Below are positions 59,463-64,000 of a stretch of DNA of 64,000 nt, piece by piece. This DNA comes from Nocardia miyunensis NBRC 108239 (lineage in GTDB: Bacteria > Actinomycetota > Actinomycetes > Mycobacteriales > Mycobacteriaceae). The position numbers were made by a program, and so were the translations under genes. The DNA lies in the NCBI RefSeq assembly GCF_001613065.1, contig NZ_BDBQ01000084.1, positions 17,726 to 81,725 of the forward strand, read 5' to 3'. Position 1 is the first letter of the stretch, and each line of letters begins with the position of its first letter. A model generated the notes under the pieces. It was given only the letters and a program-made list of their open reading frames with translations, did not search any database and had not been told where the DNA came from.

Positions 59463-60599
59463 ATGACCACCCCATCGTCCGTACTCGACCGGATCACCGG
59501 CGTCACACTCTCCTCGGTCACCCTGCCGCTGCCCACCGGGATCAGTGACGCCAAGGTCCTCACCGGGCGTCAGAAGCCGATGACCGAGGTCGCGGTGTTG
59601 TTCGCGGAGATCACCACCGAGGCCGGACTCGAGGGCATCGGCATCAGCTACTCCAAGCGCGCGGGCGGGCCCGGCCAGTTCGCGCACGCCCGGGAGATCG
59701 CGCCGGTCCTGCTGGGCGAGGATCCCAGCGATATCGGCAAGATCTGGGACAAGCTCATGTGGGCCGGGGCCTCGGTGGGCCGCAGCGGCCTGTCCGTGCA
59801 GGCGATCGCCGCGTTCGATGTCGCGCTGTGGGATCTCAAGGCCAAGCGCGCCGGACTTCCGCTGGCGAAACTGCTCGGCGCGCATCGTGATTCGGTCCGC
59901 TGCTACAACACCTCCGGCGGTTTCCTGCACGCTCCGATCGAGGAGGTGCTCGACCGCGCCACCGCCTCGCTCGAGTCCGGGATCGGCGGTATCAAGATCA
60001 AGGTCGGTCATCCCGACAATGCCGTGGACCTGGCGCGGGTCACCGCGGTGCGGGAGAAGATCGGCGACCGGACACCGCTGATGGTCGACGCCAACCAGCA
60101 GTGGGACCGCCCGACCGCGCGGCGGATGTGCCGGGCGTTCGACCCGCTGTCGCTGGTGTGGATCGAAGAACCCCTGGACGCCTACGATTTCGCCGGGCAC
60201 GCGCAGCTGGCCCAGACCTTCGACACGTCCATCGCCACCGGCGAGATGCTCACCAGTGTGGCCGAGCACAGCGAATTGATCAGGGCCGGAATCGATATCG
60301 TGCAACCGGACGCGCCGCGCGTCGGCGGCATCAGCCGCTTCCTGGACGTGATGTCGCTGACCGGTCGCGAACATCTGCAACTGGCACCGCATTTCGTGAT
60401 GGAGGTGCACGTTCATCTCGCCGCGGCATACCCGATCGAGCCGTGGGTGGAACACTTCGAATGGTTCGACCCGCTGTTCAACGAACGTCTCGAGATCCGC
60501 GACGGACGCATGCACCTGTCGTCGCGCCCGGGTCTCGGGGTGACCCTCAGCGATCAGGCCCGTGCCTGGACCGTCGACGAGTTCCGGATCCGGGCCTGA
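59463..60599 (+). CDS. Galactarate/L-talarate dehydratase
   Basis: A 378-residue enolase-superfamily enzyme very like the Salmonella L-talarate/galactarate dehydratase. Identical-looking blocks include S-Y-S-K-R-A-G-G, W-A-G-A-S-V-G-R-S-G, K-A-K-R-A-G-L-P-L-A-K-L-L-G-A-H-R-D-S and C-Y-N-T-S-G-G-F-L-H. Catalytic residues are present: the K-I-K pair in G-G-I-K-I-K-V-G, metal ligands in V-D-A-N-Q-Q, I-E-E-P-L-D and G-E-M-L-T, and His in L-A-P-H-F. It converts galactarate to 5-dehydro-4-deoxyglucarate, KdgD's substrate. Starts 14 bp after kdgD, with AAGGAG. Confidence 0.93.
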   Translation: MTTPSSVLDRITGVTLSSVTLPLPTGISDAKVLTGRQKPMTEVAVLFAEITTEAGLEGIGISYSKRAGGPGQFAHAREIAPVLLGEDPSDIGKIWDKLMWAGASVGRSGLSVQAIAAFDVALWDLKAKRAGLPLAKLLGAHRDSVRCYNTSGGFLHAPIEEVLDRATASLESGIGGIKIKVGHPDNAVDLARVTAVREKIGDRTPLMVDANQQWDRPTARRMCRAFDPLSLVWIEEPLDAYDFAGHAQLAQTFDTSIATGEMLTSVAEHSELIRAGIDIVQPDAPRVGGISRFLDVMSLTGREHLQLAPHFVMEVHVHLAAAYPIEPWVEHFEWFDPLFNERLEIRDGRMHLSSRPGLGVTLSDQARAWTVDEFRIRA

Positions 60600-60647
60600 A
60601 TCCGGCTCGCCGACAACAGCTTCCGACTACTACTGGTGGAGGACACA

Positions 60648-62102
60648 GTGACTACCGAGACGTCCCCGGAGGACATCGATCGCATCGTCACCGCGGCGGT
60701 GGACGCCGCGGAACAGCTCGCGCAGACCACCCCCGCCGAGCGCGCCGGCTGGCTCGAGGCCGCGGCCGACGCCCTGGCGAAGGCCTCGGACGAGCTGGTC
60801 GCGTTGGCGGCGAAGGAAACTCATCTGCCCGAGCAGCCGCGGCTGCGTTCGGAGATGGTGCGCACCGTCTTCCAGCTGCGGTTGTTCGGGCAGGTGCTCA
60901 CCGATGGTGAATTCCTGCGCGCCGCAGTGGATCACGCCGATCCGGACTGGCCGATGGGGCCGCGTCCGGACATCCGGCGGATGACGGTTCCGATCGGGCC
61001 GGTGCTGGTGTTCACCGCGAGCAACTTCCCGCTGACGCTGAGCGTCGCCGGGCACGACACCGCCGCCGCACTCGCCGCCGGATGCCCGGTCGTGGTCAAG
61101 GCTCATCCCGGACATCCCGAACTGTCCGCGCGCACCTTCGCGATACTGTCCGAGGCGCTGGTCGGAGCGGGTGCGCCCGAGGGCACCGTCGGCATCGTCT
61201 ACGGGCTGGAGTCGGGGGTGAGCGCGCTGCGTCATCCGGGCATCGCGGCGGCGGCGTTCACCGGATCAGAGGCCGGCGGGCGGGCCCTGTTCGATATCGC
61301 CAACGCGCGGCCGCGGCCGATCCCGTTCTACGGTGAGCTCGGCAGCGTGAATCCGGTCGTCGTGACCGAGACCGCGGTGCGCGAGCGCGGGGCCGAGGTG
61401 GCCAGCGGTTACGTCGGATCGTTCACGCTGGGTGCGGGCCAGTTCTGCACCAAACCCGGCCTGTTGCTGCTGCCCGCCGAGCACGGCCTGGACGAGGCAC
61501 TGCTGACGGCGGTGACCGCGGTTCCGGCGCAGCAACTGCTCAACGACCGGATCGCGCACGGCTACCGCGACGGCCTGGACCGGCTGGCCGCCCATCCCGC
61601 GGTCACGGTGCTGTACGCACCCGAACCCGGCGCGGCCGAATTCGGCCCGACCCTGCTGAAGGTCAGCGGCGCGGATTTCCTCGCGCACGCCGAATCCCTC
61701 GACGCGGAATGCTTCGGCCCGGTCTCGCTGATCGTCGAATACGCGGGTCCGGACGAACTGCGCACCCTCCTGCGCCACCTCGAACCGGGCCTCACCGCCA
61801 CGGTCCACGCCCAGGACTCCGACGCCGACACCGTCCGCGCCCTGCTCCCCGCACTCACCCGCCTGGCCGGACGCCTGATCTGGAACAGCTGGCCCACCGG
61901 CATCACCCTGTCCTGGGCCCAGCAGCACGGCGGCCCCTACCCCGCGACCACAACCCCCCAGTTCACCTCCATGGGCACCGCCGCCATCGACCGCTTCCTA
62001 CGCCCCGTCGCCTGGCAGGGCTTCCCCGAAGTCCTCCTCCCGCCCCCGCTACAGGACGCGAACCCCTGGAACCTGCCCCGCCGCGTCGACGGAGTGCGCT
62101 GA
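60648..62102 (+). CDS. 2-oxoglutarate semialdehyde dehydrogenase
   Basis: A 484-residue NAD(P)-dependent aldehyde dehydrogenase. Catalytic Cys lies in G-A-G-Q-F-C-T-K-P-G and the general base Glu in F-Y-G-E-L-G-S-V-N-P; T-A-S-N-F-P-L and the F-T-G-S-E-A-G-G loop bind the cofactor. The Q-F-C-T-K-P-G form and the E-L-G-S-V-N-P form are those of the ketoglutarate semialdehyde dehydrogenases found in sugar-acid operons. It completes the route to 2-oxoglutarate. GTG 60648, with GGAGG five bases upstream, is chosen over GTG 60636. Confidence 0.9.
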   Translation: MTTETSPEDIDRIVTAAVDAAEQLAQTTPAERAGWLEAAADALAKASDELVALAAKETHLPEQPRLRSEMVRTVFQLRLFGQVLTDGEFLRAAVDHADPDWPMGPRPDIRRMTVPIGPVLVFTASNFPLTLSVAGHDTAAALAAGCPVVVKAHPGHPELSARTFAILSEALVGAGAPEGTVGIVYGLESGVSALRHPGIAAAAFTGSEAGGRALFDIANARPRPIPFYGELGSVNPVVVTETAVRERGAEVASGYVGSFTLGAGQFCTKPGLLLLPAEHGLDEALLTAVTAVPAQQLLNDRIAHGYRDGLDRLAAHPAVTVLYAPEPGAAEFGPTLLKVSGADFLAHAESLDAECFGPVSLIVEYAGPDELRTLLRHLEPGLTATVHAQDSDADTVRALLPALTRLAGRLIWNSWPTGITLSWAQQHGGPYPATTTPQFTSMGTAAIDRFLRPVAWQGFPEVLLPPPLQDANPWNLPRRVDGVR

Positions 62103-62105
62103 CCG

Positions 62106-62413
62106 ATGCGAATCACGCACCGGCACACAGCACTTCCCGCGAATGCGGCACGCGGCGCCACCCGATGCGCGACCCTCGCCCCACAACATCCACGAAGGAT
62201 GCCGATGAATGGCTCGGCGCGTCGACCGGATCCACTCATGAACCGTGAATCAGCCACTCGTACAGCACTTCTCGCGGATATCACCATCCGGACGGCATCG
62301 AATCCCGGTGGTGAGCAGCCGCTGCCGGAGGCCGAGGCGCGGAATCTTTCCCGACGAACCGATGGAGCATGCCGATGAGCAGCGAATCCCGCACCGACAC
62401 AGCACTTCCCGCG
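62106..62413 (+). repeat. Three spaced copies of a gudD 5'-end-like motif
   Basis: The 15-mer ACAGCACTTCYCGCG occurs at 62127-62141, 62262-62276 and 62399-62413, spaced 135 and 137 bp. Each is preceded by GAATC-like and CAC/CG-rich bases and an in-phase ATG (62106, 62239 and the true gudD start 62375). The first two lie in one open frame (62106-62378) whose short peptides (T-A-L-P-A and T-A-L-L-A) echo the gudD N-terminus. The 272-base spacer otherwise holds no gene. Confidence 0.7.
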
Positions 62414-63676
62414 ATCGTGGACGTGCGGCTGACGCCGATCCTGATCGCCGATCCGCCGCTGTTGAATTTGTCGGGGGTGCATCAGCCGTATACGCCGCGG
62501 CTGATCGTGGAGGTCGAGATCGAGGGCGGGATCGTCGGGCTCGGTGAAACCTACGGCGACACGGTGTATTTCGAGCGGGCACGGGCCCTCGCGCCGGAGT
62601 TGGCCGGCCGGTCGATCGGGGCGATCAACTCGATCGGCGGGATCGGGCAGGGGGCGAGCACACTGCTGGACGCGCAGCCCGCGGCGAGTGGGCTGCGAGG
62701 TGCGCTGACCACGGACAAGGTTCGGCTGAGCGTGTTGTCCGCATTCGAGGTGGCCGCACTCGACGCGCTCGGGCAGCAGCTCGGCGTGCCGGTGCATACG
62801 CTGCTGGGCGGCAAGGTGCGCGATCGGGTCGAATACTCCGGATATCTGTTCTACAAATGGGCGGAACATCCGGTCCCGCACGCACCCGGCGACGACTGGG
62901 GCGCGGCGCTGGACCCCGACGGCGTGGTTCGGCTGGCACGAAAGTTCTTCGAGTACGGCGGTTTCCGCTCGTTCAAACTCAAGGGCGGGGTCATGCCGCC
63001 GGATGAGGAGATCGCGGCGATCAGCGCACTGGCGGCCGAATTCCCGGGTACGCCACTGCGTTTGGACCCCAACGGCGGCTGGTCGCTGAAGACGGCCCTG
63101 CACGTCGCCGAGGAGCTGACCGGCGTGGTCGAATACCTCGAGGATCCCGCGGCCACGGTCGCGGACATGGCCGAAGTGCATCGGCACACCGGAATCCCGT
63201 TGGCCACCAACATGATCGTGACCGCCCTGAACGAGGTGCGGCCCGCCTTCGACCAGGACGCGGTGCAGATCGTGCTGTCGGACCATCACTACTGGGGCGG
63301 CCTTTTCGCCACCCGCGATCTGGCCGCGGTGTGCCGCGCGTACGGCCGGGGCCTGTCCATGCATTCCAACACCCATCTCGGGATCAGCCTGGCCGCGATG
63401 ACGCACGTCGCGGCCACCGTCCCGGATCTGGAATACGCCTGCGACAGCCACTATCCGTGGCAGCGCGAGGACGTCGTCACCGAGCGGATCACCTTCGCCG
63501 AGGGCGCGGTCACCGTCCCGGACGCACCGGGCCTGGGCGTCGCACTGGACCGCGACGCGCTGGCCCGCCTGCACGAGCGCTGGAACGCCATGCCGCACCT
63601 GCGCGACCGCGACGACATCGCCGCCATGCGCCGAGCGAACCCGGGATTCGAGGACCCGGGCATCCCGAAATACTGA
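62375..63676 (+). CDS. gudD: Glucarate dehydratase
   Basis: A 433-residue enolase-superfamily enzyme that dehydrates D-glucarate to 5-dehydro-4-deoxyglucarate. The GudD features are clear: V-H-Q-P-Y-T-P-R near the N-terminus, K-L-K-G-G-V catalytic lysine pair, metal ligands in R-L-D-P-N-G-G-W, E-D-P and the N-M-I region, and S-D-H-H-Y-W-G-G and M-H-S-N-T-H-L-G-I-S at the active site. ATG 62375 has TGGAG seven bases upstream, better placed than ATG 62369. It joins the galactarate branch at KdgD, so both uronates can be used. Confidence 0.95.
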   Translation: MSSESRTDTALPAIVDVRLTPILIADPPLLNLSGVHQPYTPRLIVEVEIEGGIVGLGETYGDTVYFERARALAPELAGRSIGAINSIGGIGQGASTLLDAQPAASGLRGALTTDKVRLSVLSAFEVAALDALGQQLGVPVHTLLGGKVRDRVEYSGYLFYKWAEHPVPHAPGDDWGAALDPDGVVRLARKFFEYGGFRSFKLKGGVMPPDEEIAAISALAAEFPGTPLRLDPNGGWSLKTALHVAEELTGVVEYLEDPAATVADMAEVHRHTGIPLATNMIVTALNEVRPAFDQDAVQIVLSDHHYWGGLFATRDLAAVCRAYGRGLSMHSNTHLGISLAAMTHVAATVPDLEYACDSHYPWQREDVVTERITFAEGAVTVPDAPGLGVALDRDALARLHERWNAMPHLRDRDDIAAMRRANPGFEDPGIPKY

Positions 63677-63817
63677 CCACATCCACTCGGCTGTATTTTC
63701 GGCCGCCGCTTCTCCCTCGACCACGGCCGTCCGTGGCAGCGCTCGGGTTCCGTGTGGGGGCTGGGCGCGGTCGCACTCGCGGTAGTGGCCGCGGTGATCA
63801 CCCTGACGGTCGAGTAG
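63677..63817 (+). pseudogene. Read-through remnant after gudD
   Basis: The gudD frame stays open past its TGA to a TAG at 63815-63817 and encodes G-R-R-F-S-L-D-H-G-R-P-W-Q-R-S-G-S and then one hydrophobic segment (V-W-G-L-G-A-V-A-L-A-V-V-A-A-V-I-T-L). It looks like the end of a membrane protein gene without a start codon. The first bases (GGCTGTATTTTCGGCC) match the repeat head seen at other stops. It may be a gene fragment or chance. Confidence 0.3.
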
Positions 63818-63848
63818 CCGGTTCGGACACGCCGTGCCGCAACGCATT

Positions 63849-63884
63849 TCGGCCCGGCCGCGGATTATTCCGCGGCCGGGCCGA
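63849..63884. terminator. Bidirectional terminator hairpin
   Basis: A 15-bp perfect stem (TCGGCCCGGCCGCGG and complement; 63849-63863 with 63870-63884) with loop ATTATT lies between gudD and the convergent gene that enters from the right edge, so it can end transcription from both sides. Confidence 0.85.
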
Positions 63885-63898
63885 GTGGTATCGAGCGC

Positions 63899-64000
63899 CT
63901 ATTCCCCTGCGGCGCGGGCGATTTCGCCTCCGGCCGCGCGGGCGCGGGTGGCGCGGGCCGCGGCGGCGTCGAAGGTCTCCAGGAAGTCGAAACGCCGGGT
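63899..64000 (-). CDS. Partial C-terminus of an unknown protein
   Basis: Thirty-three codons and a TAG stop of a minus-strand gene that enters from the right edge, read as T-R-R-F-D-F-L-E-T-F-D-A-A-A-A-R-A-T-R-A and on to A-A-G-E. The helical Ala/Arg-rich end is not diagnostic. The convergent terminator beside the stop supports that it is a real gene end. Confidence 0.5.
   Translation of the reverse strand, partial: TRRFDFLETFDAAAARATRARAAGGEIARAAGE

Noticed and set aside
1..64000. CRISPR arrays, insertion sequences, rRNA or tRNA genes
   Set aside because: No regularly spaced direct repeats with unique spacers, no transposase-like protein and no RNA gene could be seen.

Overview
The window reads as a chromosome segment of a high-GC, mycolic-acid-containing actinomycete, most likely Nocardia or a close relative. 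The evidence is a type VII secretion (T7SS) accessory set (EspG chaperones, PPE-like and WXG100 proteins), an antigen-85-type mycolyltransferase, an Rv1747-like FHA-ABC exporter with a PknF-like kinase, a mycobacterial-type AtpE, and the order rplM-rpsI-glmM-(Rv3440c-like)-(Rv3439c-like) known from Mycobacterium. The genus call is inference from these families; no rRNA or tRNA gene was found.

Layout. Positions 1-11 kb hold T7SS accessory and substrate genes with no core ESX machinery: EspG, lipoprotein, small protein, PPE-like protein and a second EspG on the plus strand, then a minus-strand run of an EspC-like protein, two large WXG proteins, a coiled-coil protein and a membrane-anchored protein. 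Part of this island is distinctly AT-rich. Positions 11-24.6 kb hold PspC, an ABC-F ATPase, Rv3439c/Rv3440c-like proteins, glmM, rpsI, rplM, an Hsp70-like T7SS-associated protein and the FHA-ABC exporter. Positions 24.7-34.8 kb hold a zinc metallopeptidase lipoprotein, a second FHA protein, three tandem paralogous lipoproteins, a Ser/Thr kinase and a frameshifted glycosyltransferase. Positions 35.4-41 kb hold an esx pair, the mycolyltransferase, an S33 peptidase, a DinB-type protein and a metallophosphoesterase. Positions 41.4-44 kb hold an ATP synthase operon that carries only Fo genes and stops at a hairpin. Positions 44-52 kb hold a sodium:solute symporter with its DUF3311 partner, a GT4 glycosyltransferase, a MarR-FUSC operon and an AraC regulator.

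Positions 52-63.7 kb encode what looks like a complete oxidative uronate pathway. An MFS sugar porter and a mutarotase-like epimerase feed uronate dehydrogenase. A beta-propeller lactonase opens the lactone. Galactarate/L-talarate dehydratase and glucarate dehydratase make 5-dehydro-4-deoxyglucarate. KdgD then gives 2-oxoglutarate semialdehyde, which an aldehyde dehydrogenase oxidises to 2-oxoglutarate. An IclR and a LysR regulator sit divergently in the middle.

The most unusual non-coding signal is a pair of about 94-nt hairpin elements (18301-18394 and 26387-26480). Their 39-nt loops differ at one base while the stems differ by five compensated pairs. Each lies just 3' of a minus-strand gene. 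Their conserved 3'-flank head recurs after two other stop codons. Two genes carry apparent single-base frameshifts (three sites), all in G/C-rich runs.
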